From NCBI GenBank assembly GCA_039822005.1, contig JBCBMZ010000008.1, positions 1 to 64,000 on the forward strand: a DNA stretch of 64,000 bases, written 5' to 3'. Each line of letters begins with the position of its first letter. Within the stretch, counting starts at the first letter, position 1. The stretch comes from JBCBDX01 sp039822005. GTDB lineage: Bacteria; Pseudomonadota; Alphaproteobacteria; Rhizobiales; Rhizobiaceae. Position numbers and translations under genes: made by a program. The notes under the pieces were generated by a model, which was given only the letters and a program-made list of their open reading frames with translations, did not search any database and was not told the DNA's origin. This document shows positions 51,588-60,772 of the stretch, in pieces.

Positions 51588-53126
51588 ATGAACCGTCTTC
51601 TTTGCGGCACAGCGATCGCGCTGGCCCTTGCCACATCAGCTGCCATACCTGCCACAGCACAAGAGCTTCGTGTCGCGCTTTCCACGCACATCACCAATAT
51701 GGACCCCCAGGACCAGACCGGGAACAGTGGCGCGCCGATGCTCTACCAGGTCTATGACACCTTGATCGAGCGCGACAGCTTCTCGAACCCGCTGACCTTC
51801 AAGCCGGGCCTGGCGACCGAATGGGCCAAGGTCGAGCCGACGATCTGGGAACTGAAGCTGCGCGACGGCGTCACCATGCATGACGGCACCACGATGGATG
51901 CCGATGACGTGGCCTTCTCGCTGAACCGCATGATCCTCGAGCGCGACCCGGAATTCGCCTCCGCTTGGGGCCGCTGGTTCTATAACTTCGAGAAGGTCGA
52001 GGTGGTTGACCCGCTGACCGTGCGCATCCACACCCTCCGCGAAGATCCGAACTTCGAGACGCTGATCTCGGCCCGCGCGGCTGGCATCGTGTCGAAAGAG
52101 CATTACGACACCATGGGCTTCGATGATGCGGCCCTGAACCCCGTGGGGTCGGGCCCCTACCGCGTGACCAACTTCGTCTCGCGCGACGTGGCCGAGATGG
52201 CACGCTTCGACGACTACTGGGGCGAGCCCGCGCCGTTTGACGCGCTGACCTTCCAGTATGTCGAGGAAGTGGCCAGCCGTGTGACCGGCCTGGTGAACGG
52301 CGAGTTTGACCTTGTCACCAACATCCCCCCCGATCAGGAAGGCGCGATGCAGGGCGACGGCATTGCCACAATGGGCGTGACCTGGCCCATGTTCCACGTG
52401 TGGATCATCGCTCAGAACAACCCGCCCACCGACAACCCACAGGTCCGTAAGGCCCTGCGCCTGTGCACCGACCGTCAGGCGCTGGTCGATGGCCTTTGGG
52501 GCGGCAAGGCCCATGTTCCAACTGCGCATCAGTTTGAGGAATATGGCCAACCCTACTACATCGACGGCCTGGAACTCATCAAATTTGACCCCGAAGAGGG
52601 CAAGCGCCTTCTAGCCGAGGCAGGTTACGACGGTGAACCTATCCTCGCCCAGTTCCCCCGTTCGTACTACCTTTACGGCGATCTCGCCGCCCAGGTGATC
52701 CAGCAGCAATGGGCCGAATGTGGCGTGAACCTCGAACTTCAGGAAGTTGATGAGATCAACTACGAGGAAATGAACGTTCGCGCCTGGTCGAACCCGATGT
52801 ACTACCCCGATCCGATGGGTGCATTGGACACGCACTGGTCGGACAAGTCCTGGGTGTCGAGCCGTGGGCCGCTCTGGTCGCCGTCGCATCCTGAGTGGGC
52901 CGCGACATATGAAGCCGCACGCTATGAGACGGACGTGGACGCCCGTCGTGCGGCTTATAAAAAGCTGCTGGAGCTTTCGGAAATCGAATCTGGTTGGCTC
53001 TTGATGTACGAACCCCATGAGGTTTACGGCATGCGCGAAGGCCTCTCGTTCGAGATCCCGGTCGCGCAGCGCCCCTATGTGCTGCCGTTCCGCGCCGGTG
53101 AAGTCACCATCGCCGACAACTTCTAA
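51588..53126 (+). CDS. Family 5 extracellular solute-binding protein, paralog 2
   Basis: The 512-residue protein has a signal peptide and the same domain plan as paralog 1, with long identical stretches such as GNSGAPMLYQ, FDLVTNIPPDQ, ALRLCTDRQALVDGLW and QVIQQQWAECG. By eye, clearly more than half of the residues match, so these are recent tandem paralogs. Its third codon positions are distinctly more GC-rich than those of paralog 1 and the following genes, which may mean a separate source or higher expression. It could offer a different ligand range to the same permease. Confidence 0.93.
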   Translation: MNRLLCGTAIALALATSAAIPATAQELRVALSTHITNMDPQDQTGNSGAPMLYQVYDTLIERDSFSNPLTFKPGLATEWAKVEPTIWELKLRDGVTMHDGTTMDADDVAFSLNRMILERDPEFASAWGRWFYNFEKVEVVDPLTVRIHTLREDPNFETLISARAAGIVSKEHYDTMGFDDAALNPVGSGPYRVTNFVSRDVAEMARFDDYWGEPAPFDALTFQYVEEVASRVTGLVNGEFDLVTNIPPDQEGAMQGDGIATMGVTWPMFHVWIIAQNNPPTDNPQVRKALRLCTDRQALVDGLWGGKAHVPTAHQFEEYGQPYYIDGLELIKFDPEEGKRLLAEAGYDGEPILAQFPRSYYLYGDLAAQVIQQQWAECGVNLELQEVDEINYEEMNVRAWSNPMYYPDPMGALDTHWSDKSWVSSRGPLWSPSHPEWAATYEAARYETDVDARRAAYKKLLELSEIESGWLLMYEPHEVYGMREGLSFEIPVAQRPYVLPFRAGEVTIADNF

Positions 53127-53135
53127 ACCGTAGTG

Positions 53136-53162
53136 CGCCGCCGGGGTCGACCTGGCGGCGCG
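53136..53162 (+). other. Stem-loop after binding-protein paralog 2
   Basis: GCGCCGCC and GGCGGCGC form a perfect 8-base stem over an 11-base loop whose GGT and ACC can also pair. No T-run follows, so read-through into the GNAT and permease genes is expected, with possible message stabilisation upstream. Confidence 0.5.
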
Positions 53163-53182
53163 CCGTTCCGGTACACCGAAAC

Positions 53183-53647
53183 ATGATCAGAGCAGCCACC
53201 CCCAAAAACGCCCAAAAGGTTTGCGAGATGACGGCAGAGGTTTCGACCCATGAAGGCGCACCCCCGCCGCGCTTCAACGCAGACACGTTCCTGAAGTTCG
53301 GTTTTGGTCCTGACCGAGCGTTCGAATGCTATGTTGCCGAGGTTGCAAACAACGTGGTGGGCCATGTTTCGATCACTTGGGGATTTGACGTTCAAGGAGG
53401 CTGCCGCGTTATTTGGTTGGCCGACCTTTTCGTCGTCGCTGAACACCGAAGAAACGGGATTGGCTATGCGCTGATCGCCCATGTCTGCGAGCGAGCACTG
53501 AGCGACGGTGTGGGTTACATCCAATTTATGGTTGCGCCAAAAAACGTCGAGGCGATCGCGTTCTACGAAGCCATCGGCTCAAAGCGGGATCGCGGTATCC
53601 CCATGTTCGTCTCGCCCGAGACGATCGCGGAGCAAAGCAATCCATGA
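53183..53647 (+). CDS. GNAT-family N-acetyltransferase
   Basis: The 154-residue protein has the acetyl-CoA site LADLFVVAEHRRNGIGYALI (motif A, R/Q-x-x-G-x-G/A) and the C-terminal FYEAIGSKRDRGIPMF. It would acetylate an amine, possibly on the imported substrate or its breakdown product. The stop overlaps the start of the first permease gene by 4 bases (ATGA), placing it firmly in the transport operon. Its substrate is unknown. Confidence 0.9.
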   Translation: MIRAATPKNAQKVCEMTAEVSTHEGAPPPRFNADTFLKFGFGPDRAFECYVAEVANNVVGHVSITWGFDVQGGCRVIWLADLFVVAEHRRNGIGYALIAHVCERALSDGVGYIQFMVAPKNVEAIAFYEAIGSKRDRGIPMFVSPETIAEQSNP

Positions 53648-54564
53648 TTCACTTCATGTCAATCCGGGTCGCTCGGGCGGCAATTACGATGTTCCTCGTG
53701 CTCGTCATTGCGTTTGTGACGCTTCGGCTTTCCGGCACACCGTTCGAATTCATGTACCCTGAAGGGATAACGGCGGAACATCAGGCGGCGCTTGAGGCGA
53801 AATATGGGCTCGATCGCCCCTGGCTGGAACAATTTTGGGTTTATCTAACTGACATCTTTCAGGGCAATTTCGGCCGCTCGCTTTATACCGCCGAGCCGGT
53901 TTGGAAGATGTATGCCGACCGGATGCCATATACGCTTTCGGTGGGTGGATTGGCCCTTCTTCTGGCCATCCTTATCGGCATTCCGCTTGGAGCGCTGGCA
54001 GCACTCTACCGATCATCACCTGGCACACGTGTCGGCATGGGCCTTGCCTTTCTGGGCTATGCGATCCCGCATTTCGTCATCGGAATCGGGCTCATTTTGT
54101 TCTTCGGCTACTATTTGCGCATCTTACCGACGACCGGGCTCTCGACACCGCAGCACTACGTTCTACCTGTGGTGACGCTCGCAATCCCGATGATTGCGGC
54201 GATCGCACGGTTCATGCGCGCATCCATGCTCGACGCGATCGGACATGGTTATGTGAACACAGCAGTTTCGAAGGGGCTGACAGACGGCAAGATCGCGCGC
54301 GGCCATATTTTGCGCAACGCAATGATACCGTTGATCACAGTCTTAGGTCTTGAGATTGCAGGGCTTCTGAACGGCTCAATCTTTGTCGAAGCCGTGTTCT
54401 CGTTGCCTGGCGTGGGTCGAGTTCTTGTGGACGCGGTTGAGGGCCGGGACTTCCCCGTCCTGCAATTTGGTCTGATCGCCTATGCGCTGATCGTCGTTCT
54501 GGTGAACCTCATTATCGATCTGTGCTACGTCACGGCAGACCCGCGCATAAGGCTCGATGGCTGA
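53644..54564 (+). CDS. ABC transporter permease, DppB type
   Basis: The 306-residue membrane protein has six hydrophobic segments. Its EAA loop region TAVSKGLTDGKIARGHILRN comes before the conserved GLEIAGLLNGSIFVEAVFSLPGVGRVLVDAV end. The N-terminal GLDRPWLEQFWVYLTD with FGRSLYTAEPVW is the typical DppB/OppB periplasmic loop. It pairs with the next gene. The start overlaps the GNAT stop and its own stop overlaps the next ATG (TGATG form). Confidence 0.93.
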   Translation: MIHFMSIRVARAAITMFLVLVIAFVTLRLSGTPFEFMYPEGITAEHQAALEAKYGLDRPWLEQFWVYLTDIFQGNFGRSLYTAEPVWKMYADRMPYTLSVGGLALLLAILIGIPLGALAALYRSSPGTRVGMGLAFLGYAIPHFVIGIGLILFFGYYLRILPTTGLSTPQHYVLPVVTLAIPMIAAIARFMRASMLDAIGHGYVNTAVSKGLTDGKIARGHILRNAMIPLITVLGLEIAGLLNGSIFVEAVFSLPGVGRVLVDAVEGRDFPVLQFGLIAYALIVVLVNLIIDLCYVTADPRIRLDG

Positions 54565-55421
54565 TGGTTGATACAGCAATCACCCCGCCGCGCCGGCTGA
54601 CGTTCGACACACTAACGGTGTCGATCATCGGCCTTGTGTTGATCATCGCGCTTGGCGTTCTTGCACCGCTCATTGCCCCGCATGACCCCAATGCGACCAA
54701 CCTTTTGTCGCGTTCCGAGCCACCGGTTTGGATGGAGGGTGGCACTTGGACCCACATCTTTGGTACCGACAATATCGGCCGCGACCTCTTCAGCCGCTGT
54801 CTGTATGGCATCCGCACGAGCTTTGGTATCGCCACTCTTGGCCTGATCTTCAGCGCATTCCTGGGTGTGGCGCTGGGCTTACTCTCCGGTTTGGGAGGCA
54901 CTTGGGTGGACCGGATCGTGATGACGGTTACAGATGTTTTCATCACACTGCCGAATTTACTCCTTCTTCTTTGCGGCATCGCGCTTCTGGGAACCGATAT
55001 CTGGGTTCTGGTTCTGATGATCGGTTTGATCCGCTGGGAAGCCTATGCGCGGCTTGTGCGCGGCCAGGTCCTCGCTCTGCGCGCCGAAGGCTATGTCGAG
55101 GCATCCCGCGCGCTGGGCGGCAGCCGGGTCCGCATTGCGCTTCTCCACATCCTACCGAACCTCGCCTCACCTCTGGTCGTGATCCTGACGCTTTCCTTCC
55201 CCGGTGTGTTGCTCATGGAGGCCGGCTTGTCGTTCCTGGGCGTCGGCGTGCAGCCGCCAACCGCGTCGCTCGGCCGGATGATTGGGGACGGGCGCGATTA
55301 CCTCATCAACGCTTGGTGGATTTCCGGCATGCCCTCGATCGTCATCGTTACCATCACGCTTCTGTTCCAACTCATCGGTGACGCACTGCGCGACCGGATC
55401 GACGTTCTGACCGATGGCTAA
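54564..55421 (+). CDS. ABC transporter permease, DppC type
   Basis: The 285-residue protein has an N-terminal membrane segment near 20-40, the DppC/OppC hallmark FGTDNIGRDLFSRCLYGIRTS and the EAA loop EASRALGGSRVRIALLHILPN. It completes the channel with the DppB-type protein. ATG 54564 shares bases with the previous stop. Its end overlaps the ATPase gene by 8 bases, so translation is coupled. Confidence 0.94.
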   Translation: MVDTAITPPRRLTFDTLTVSIIGLVLIIALGVLAPLIAPHDPNATNLLSRSEPPVWMEGGTWTHIFGTDNIGRDLFSRCLYGIRTSFGIATLGLIFSAFLGVALGLLSGLGGTWVDRIVMTVTDVFITLPNLLLLLCGIALLGTDIWVLVLMIGLIRWEAYARLVRGQVLALRAEGYVEASRALGGSRVRIALLHILPNLASPLVVILTLSFPGVLLMEAGLSFLGVGVQPPTASLGRMIGDGRDYLINAWWISGMPSIVIVTITLLFQLIGDALRDRIDVLTDG

Positions 55422-57090
55422 TCCTGTGCTCAGCGCGCGCGGCGTTCACGTTCGCTTCGACACCCCGGCAGGCGAGGTCCATGCTGTGCGCGGCGTCGAT
55501 CTTGATCTTTTCCCAGGCGAAACGCTCGCTCTGGTTGGCGAGAGCGGCGCCGGCAAGTCGGCCTTTGCCAAGGCGATCCTGCATCTTCATCAGCTTCCAT
55601 TCACGCCCAACAGGACCCATATCGACGGTACGATTGCGCTTCATGCCCCCTTTAAAGCGATCTTGTCGGACGCTGATCCCGAGATCATTCGCAAAGCGCG
55701 TGCGCAAGCGGTCGGCATGATCTTTCAAGATGCCTTGTCGGCCCTCAATCCCGTCCACCGGATCGGGCTGCAAATCGCTGAAGCTGTGCGGCAAGCTGAG
55801 CCCGAGGCTTCGGCGGACGCCGTGGCCGCCACTGTGCTCGATGTTGTTGGTGCCATCGGGCTGCCGAGCCCCGAGGAAACGGTCAACGCCTATCCACACC
55901 AGCTTTCCGGCGGGCAGTGTCAACGCGTTGTCATCGCCATCGCGGCCGTTCGGCACCCAGCGGCCCTGATCGCCGATGAGCCGACCACAGCGCTGGACGT
56001 GACGGTGCAGGCACAGATCCTGAAGCTCCTCAGATCGCTCCAGGAGCTGCGTGGCATGGCGATGCTGTTCATAACCCACGACTTGGGCGTTGTGGCAGAC
56101 ATCGCAGACCGGGTTGTTGTCATGCACGGCGGCGAAATCGTCGAACTCGGGGATACCGGGAACGTCTTCGCCCGCCCGCAACATCCTTACACCCGAACAC
56201 TCTTGGCGAGCCGCCCGGGCGCGCGTGCCTCCGGCATTGCTGCATCGGCAAGTACTAACCAAGCCCAATCTCCCACATCGACCTCATCCATGATCCGGGC
56301 AGACGCGATTTCGTTCTCCTATGGCGGCGGCCTCTTTGAGCGGCAGAGATCCGGCTTCGTTTTGAAAGACGCCTCGGTTCGGGTCGAAACGGGAGACGTC
56401 CATGGGATTGTTGGCGAGTCTGGCTCCGGCAAGTCGACCTTCGGACGCCTGCTGCTCGGCTTCCTGGCGCCAAGTGGTGGCCAGATCGAAGTCTGCGGGG
56501 AAACGCCCCATGCGGTGCGCGGGCGCGCTCATCGAGCCTTCCGCCGAAACGTACAGGTGATCTACCAGGACAGTGCTACGGCCCTGAACCCTCGCATGAC
56601 GCTTGGCCGCTCCGCTGCGGAGGGACTCGAAATCCATGGCCAAAGCGTTGCCGAGGCCCAAAGCGAGGTCCGACGCCTGTTCGACCTTGTCCGGTTGCCG
56701 AGCACGCTGCTTGAGCGGTTCCCCCATGAAGTTTCCGGCGGTCAACGCCAACGCGTCTGCATCGCCCGCGCGTTGGCGACCAAGCCAAAACTTTTGATCG
56801 CCGACGAACCGGTCACGGCGCTCGACGTTTCGGTGCAGGCGCGCATTTTAGAGCTCTTTGCCGAGCTGAAAACCGATCTCGGCCTCACAATGGTCCTTAT
56901 TTCGCATGACCTCGGCGTCATTCGCGAACTCTGCAGCCGCGTGTCAGTCATGCACCAGGGCCGCGTGGTCGAAGTTGGCCCGACCACACAAGTGCTTGGC
57001 AATCCGCAGAGCGATTACACCCGAACACTCATCTCAAGTCTGCCCACCCGTGCCCGGGCTTGGGGTCAGGACGCTCCTCGACCTCTTTGA
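55414..57090 (+). CDS. Fused double ATPase of family 5 transporter (DppD-DppF type)
   Basis: One 558-residue chain carries two complete ABC ATPase domains. The first has GESGAGKSAFAK, signature LSGGQCQRVVIA and Walker B ALIADEPTTALD. The second has GESGSGKSTFGR, signature VSGGQRQRVCIARAL and Walker B LLIADEPVTALD. Both have the C-terminal RPQHPYTRTLL-type tail of peptide transporters. Between them is a Ser/Thr-rich linker near residues 270-290. This fusion is seen in alphaproteobacterial glutathione and peptide transporters (GsiA-like layout). It energises the DppB/C-type channel. Confidence 0.94.
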   Translation: MANPVLSARGVHVRFDTPAGEVHAVRGVDLDLFPGETLALVGESGAGKSAFAKAILHLHQLPFTPNRTHIDGTIALHAPFKAILSDADPEIIRKARAQAVGMIFQDALSALNPVHRIGLQIAEAVRQAEPEASADAVAATVLDVVGAIGLPSPEETVNAYPHQLSGGQCQRVVIAIAAVRHPAALIADEPTTALDVTVQAQILKLLRSLQELRGMAMLFITHDLGVVADIADRVVVMHGGEIVELGDTGNVFARPQHPYTRTLLASRPGARASGIAASASTNQAQSPTSTSSMIRADAISFSYGGGLFERQRSGFVLKDASVRVETGDVHGIVGESGSGKSTFGRLLLGFLAPSGGQIEVCGETPHAVRGRAHRAFRRNVQVIYQDSATALNPRMTLGRSAAEGLEIHGQSVAEAQSEVRRLFDLVRLPSTLLERFPHEVSGGQRQRVCIARALATKPKLLIADEPVTALDVSVQARILELFAELKTDLGLTMVLISHDLGVIRELCSRVSVMHQGRVVEVGPTTQVLGNPQSDYTRTLISSLPTRARAWGQDAPRPL

Positions 57091-57110
57091 TACCAAACAA
57101 GGACATCCCT

Positions 57111-57923
57111 ATGCTTCCCATCCTCGGCGCGGCCCTTCGTCCGCAAGAACTCGCCACCCATCACAATTGGCTGCGTGAAAAACCCCGCGATCTTGAACTT
57201 CAGGGGTTTCACGGCGCTGAAGTCGAAGGTGCTGATGTCAAGGACATGGCAGATGACGTTCGCCCGCTTCTGGAGGGTATGGAAGGGCGTATCGGCATGC
57301 ACGGCCCGTTTCGCGGCTTTCCGCTCGACAGTGAAGATCCTGAAATCCGCTCCGTCGTGCATCGCCGTCTTGATCAGGGCCTTGATGCCTGCGGTTGGCT
57401 TGGCGCGACCCAGATGGTGATCCATAGCCCCGTCAAGGCGTGGCACCACGAAAACCTCGATAATCTCGATGATGGTTGGGAAAAATTTCTGCACCGGGTG
57501 CACCTTACGCTGCGTCCCGCTGTCGATCGCGCTGAGAGCATGGGCGTTGAACTGGTGATGGAGAACATCGAGGATCGCGACCCGTCCGCTCGCGTCCGGC
57601 TGGTTGAGAGCTTTTTTTCGCCGGCCCTGAGAGTGTCGATCGACACCGGCCACGCTGCTTATGCTCACGGCCTTGGGAATGCACCGGCTGTCGATCGCTA
57701 TGTTCGCGCCGCTGGCAACCTTTTGACCCATGTGCACGTCCAAGACACAGACCACTTCGCTGATCGGCACTGGGCAATCGGTGACGGAAATCTCCCCTGG
57801 ATGTCGATATTTTCTGAACTCGGGAAGCTAACCTCAAATCCGCGTCTCATTATTGAGATCAAGGATAAGTCCTCCGTACAAAGGTCGGCTGCTTGGCTGA
57901 CCGAACGCGGCCTGGCGCAATAA
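57111..57923 (+). CDS. Xylose isomerase-like TIM-barrel protein
   Basis: The 270-residue protein has the AP endonuclease 2/xylose isomerase barrel signs: GMHGPFRGFP, QMVIHSPVKAWHH, LVMENIEDRDPS, VSIDTGHAAYAHG, THVHVQDTDHFADRH and LIIEIKD. The metal ligands (His, Glu, Asp, His) are present. Members are sugar isomerases, epimerases or related enzymes. It is the last gene of the transporter operon and probably acts on the imported compound, so the substrate may be sugar-like or a sugar-amine. AAGGACATC lies before the ATG. Confidence 0.88.
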   Translation: MLPILGAALRPQELATHHNWLREKPRDLELQGFHGAEVEGADVKDMADDVRPLLEGMEGRIGMHGPFRGFPLDSEDPEIRSVVHRRLDQGLDACGWLGATQMVIHSPVKAWHHENLDNLDDGWEKFLHRVHLTLRPAVDRAESMGVELVMENIEDRDPSARVRLVESFFSPALRVSIDTGHAAYAHGLGNAPAVDRYVRAAGNLLTHVHVQDTDHFADRHWAIGDGNLPWMSIFSELGKLTSNPRLIIEIKDKSSVQRSAAWLTERGLAQ

Positions 57924-57959
57924 TTTGGTCCGGGCGGATTTGATTCCGCCCGGACCAAA
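57924..57959. terminator. Bidirectional terminator
   Basis: TTTGGTCCGGGCGGA and TCCGCCCGGACCAAA form a perfect 15-base stem with a 6-base loop, and the A/T ends give a short T-run on both strands. It ends the rightward operon and the leftward third binding-protein gene. Confidence 0.85.
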
Positions 57960-57968
57960 CTTGATACA

Positions 57969-59510
57969 TCACTCGCCGAACGTGATTTGACCTGCCCGCA
58001 GTGGCAAGGTGAACGGGCGCAGCGCGACCGGTATCTGGAAGTCAATATCGGCGCGCATCGCGTAGGAGTCAGCGGGCTGATACAGGGGGATGACCGGCGC
58101 AAGTTCTGCTAAGACCTCGTGCATTTCGGCATACGCCGCGACGCGTTCGTCCGTGTCTTGGCCGAAGCGGGCCACTTCATAAAGCTCCAGCCAGCGTGGA
58201 TCGGCCTCAACATCGAAGTAGCCGCGAGCGACAGCCCAACCAGTTTCTGAAAGAGCATTGTCCATGACACCCATGATATCGCCGTAAAGCATCGGGATCG
58301 ACCAGTTGCGGATCATCGTGTCTGGGTCGGTTTCGACGGTCAGGCCGCCAGTTGGAACTTGAACAAGCTCCACATTCACGCCGATTTCTTCCCACATCTC
58401 AGCAATAGCCTCAGAGGCCAGTCCACCATTGAGGTAGTAGTTGGGATAGATGACGACTTCCACCGGTGTGCCGTCATAGTCGGATTCAGCCAACAAAGCG
58501 CGGGCACGCTCTTGATCATAGGTAAAGATGTCGAGATCGGGATTAAACGTCTCGCCGATCTCCTCATATTGAAATCCGCCCGGAGCTCTCCCTTGGCCAG
58601 GGAACAAGGCTTCAACCAAACCATCATAATCGATCGCCGCGGTCAGCGCTTGACGCAGCTTCACATCACTCGTCACCGGATGGGAGTTGTTGAAGAGGTA
58701 CACATGGTACATTGGATAAGTGACTTCGACGCGCCGGAGGTGATCCTCGCCGTCGATCAGCGAGTACTGGTCTGGTGGGATTTCAGAGGCGATATCGATT
58801 TCGCCATTCACCAGCGCTGTGATGCGCGGCAAAACCTCCGGGATTTTGACGAACGTGATTGTGTCAAACGGGGCGGGTTCGCCATAATAATCCTCAAACC
58901 GCTCCAGCACCACGCGCTGACCTGGTACAAACTCGACCACCCGGTAGGGCCCAGCGCCAATGGGGTTGAGGCCGTGCTGGTCCTCGTCACCATCCTCAAT
59001 CTGATCGAGGGACCGGATACCGGCGTTACGCACCGATAGAAGCGTTTCCATCAAGATGTCAGGACGCACCGTGTGGACACGGACAGTCATGTCGTCGACG
59101 ACTTCGACATCCTCAAAATTGTAGAACATCTTGCCGTGCGGATTGCGGTAGCGCGGGCTTTCTAGTTTGATGATGGGATCAAGCGAGGCTTCCACGTCGT
59201 AGGCGTCCAACGTATCGCCGTTGTGGAAGGTGACGCCTTCGCGCAGCGTCAGCTCCATGGTGTTGTCATCGATCATTGTCCAGGACGTCGCAAGGCCTGG
59301 AATGAACACGCCATGATTGAAAGGATCGCGTTCGATCAATGTTTCGTGGATGGAATAAAACAACGGCGCTGCGGCGTTCGCTGTTTCCCGACGATTGTCG
59401 AGTCCGTTTCTGATCGACGCGACGCCAATCGTAATGTCCTCAGCCCAAGCCGGAGCTGCCGTTGGAACCGCGACCGCAATCGATAGGGCGGCGAGCAAAA
59501 GTCTTTTCAT
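57969..59510 (-). CDS. Family 5 extracellular solute-binding protein, third and divergent paralog
   Basis: A signal peptide (LLAALSIAVAVPTAAPAWA) precedes a DppA-type domain with LREGVTFHNGDTLDAYDVEA and IGAGPYRVVEFVPGQRVVLE. It is clearly related to the two operon binding proteins but more distant (ANAAAPLFYS versus GNSGAPMLYQ). It may feed the same transporter with a different ligand, as no permease is next to it. ATG 59510 follows GAGAGAGA. The 513-residue length is normal. Confidence 0.92.
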   Translation of the reverse strand: MKRLLLAALSIAVAVPTAAPAWAEDITIGVASIRNGLDNRRETANAAAPLFYSIHETLIERDPFNHGVFIPGLATSWTMIDDNTMELTLREGVTFHNGDTLDAYDVEASLDPIIKLESPRYRNPHGKMFYNFEDVEVVDDMTVRVHTVRPDILMETLLSVRNAGIRSLDQIEDGDEDQHGLNPIGAGPYRVVEFVPGQRVVLERFEDYYGEPAPFDTITFVKIPEVLPRITALVNGEIDIASEIPPDQYSLIDGEDHLRRVEVTYPMYHVYLFNNSHPVTSDVKLRQALTAAIDYDGLVEALFPGQGRAPGGFQYEEIGETFNPDLDIFTYDQERARALLAESDYDGTPVEVVIYPNYYLNGGLASEAIAEMWEEIGVNVELVQVPTGGLTVETDPDTMIRNWSIPMLYGDIMGVMDNALSETGWAVARGYFDVEADPRWLELYEVARFGQDTDERVAAYAEMHEVLAELAPVIPLYQPADSYAMRADIDFQIPVALRPFTLPLRAGQITFGE

Positions 59511-60772
59511 GGTCTCTCTCTCATTGTTGAGAGGAAGGCCATGGCCTGGCCACTCCTCTGGCCAAACAGGCATCTTATGAGTTCATGAAACCTTTGTGAT
59601 GCCACATAGCCATCGCCTGGAATTCACCAAACCTTCACCCACAGTCGCGGACTTTGCGGATGTGTTCGTCGACAGCAAGGCTCGGCCGAGTGAGCTTTGA
59701 TCTATCGAGCTTGAACGATGAAGGCCGGGCTTGCCAGACCCAACTGAAGCAGCAGGGTGGTCACCGCGAAGTAGACGATGCCAGTGCAACCCCTTGACCA
59801 AGCATTGGCAAACCACAACGGGGCCAGAAACCGCAAACGCCAGAAGATCGCCAGCCACCAGTGGACGCGGGGTATCTGATTTGGGGGTTTCCACCCAGCC
59901 ACGGGATAAAGCGGAAGTACTCTCGGATTGCCTTGAAAGACCGCTTCCCGCCCATTTATGCCGCTCACTGCAATTTGCTTACTGGTCACTTTGTCCGCAA
60001 ATCCGACAGTAATCACCTCTCAAAACTGGCGTGAACTATATATGAGATAGTCTTTGTCAGCTGCTCCATGTGAAGATGTCGAACTTGATCTTTCGAGCTG
60101 CCCCCCCAAAAGATCTTATCAACCGTCCCTAAAATCTCCCCCACCATGCTCCAACGAACCTGGAGCAAACATGTCCCGCAGCGCATGTATTGAGAAGAAC
60201 AGGCTGGCCATTTTTGGCCATCCTCGCGCCGTGGTTTGTCTTCTGCTTTTGGCATTGCGGGCGCGGGTAAAGGGCCTTGCAACCGCGCCTTGCGGCTTCT
60301 GTCTTGTCTCTTACTTCCCGGTTGGAACAGGCAGCGGGATATTTGCTCATCGCCTCCGTTTAAGCGGCAATGGACTTGCCCCGCCGGTCGGCGGGCCTGG
60401 AAAGCTCATGGGTTTGCTTGGCAAAACTCGGCGCGCGCCACACCGATGATGGCGTGACCGTCACCGGAGTTTACAACCGGCTGGCTACGGTCTGGCGCAT
60501 CCTGTCCAAACTGCATGCCATCGCGCGGCAATGGGTAAAAAAGCTGGTGCAGATGATGGCTCTTCGCCAGTTGAACGCCACACTTTGCCTCCCGCTAGCG
60601 GCGGCGAAACCGGCGCAACCGACGCCGGTTGGCAAAATCGAGCCGCCCTGAACATCAAACCGAACTTGAGCCTGCCACGCATCACGCGGCATCATGGTGT
60701 GATGACACTTGCGCATGTCCGCGCCCCGAACAAGGCCTTGACGTCCCGCCCTGCCCGCGTCACCCTTTGCGC
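59511..60772. other. Long gene-poor region
   Basis: About 1.26 kb carries no gene that I can support. Several frames of 60-130 codons exist on both strands but have no ribosome site, no family motif and odd Cys/Trp/Arg-rich composition. Part of the region (60160-60650) has higher GC and may be decayed coding DNA. The promoter of the third binding-protein gene should lie near 59520-59620. Confidence 0.5.

Noticed and set aside
51636..52550. Long antisense frame of about 304 codons inside binding-protein paralog 2
   Set aside because: It mirrors the GC-rich third positions of the real gene, has no ribosome site and its composition (His/Val/Gly/Arg-rich) fits no protein family.
55372..56268. 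Antisense frame of about 298 codons inside the fused ATPase gene
   Set aside because: It lies entirely opposite clear ABC ATPase motifs; it is an echo of codon bias.
57066..57770. Antisense frame opposite the TIM-barrel gene
   Set aside because: The forward frame has a ribosome site and barrel motifs; the reverse has neither.
59583..60651. Several frames of 60-130 codons in the 59.6-60.7 kb region
   Set aside because: None has a ribosome site, a recognisable motif or a normal residue composition, and several overlap each other on both strands.
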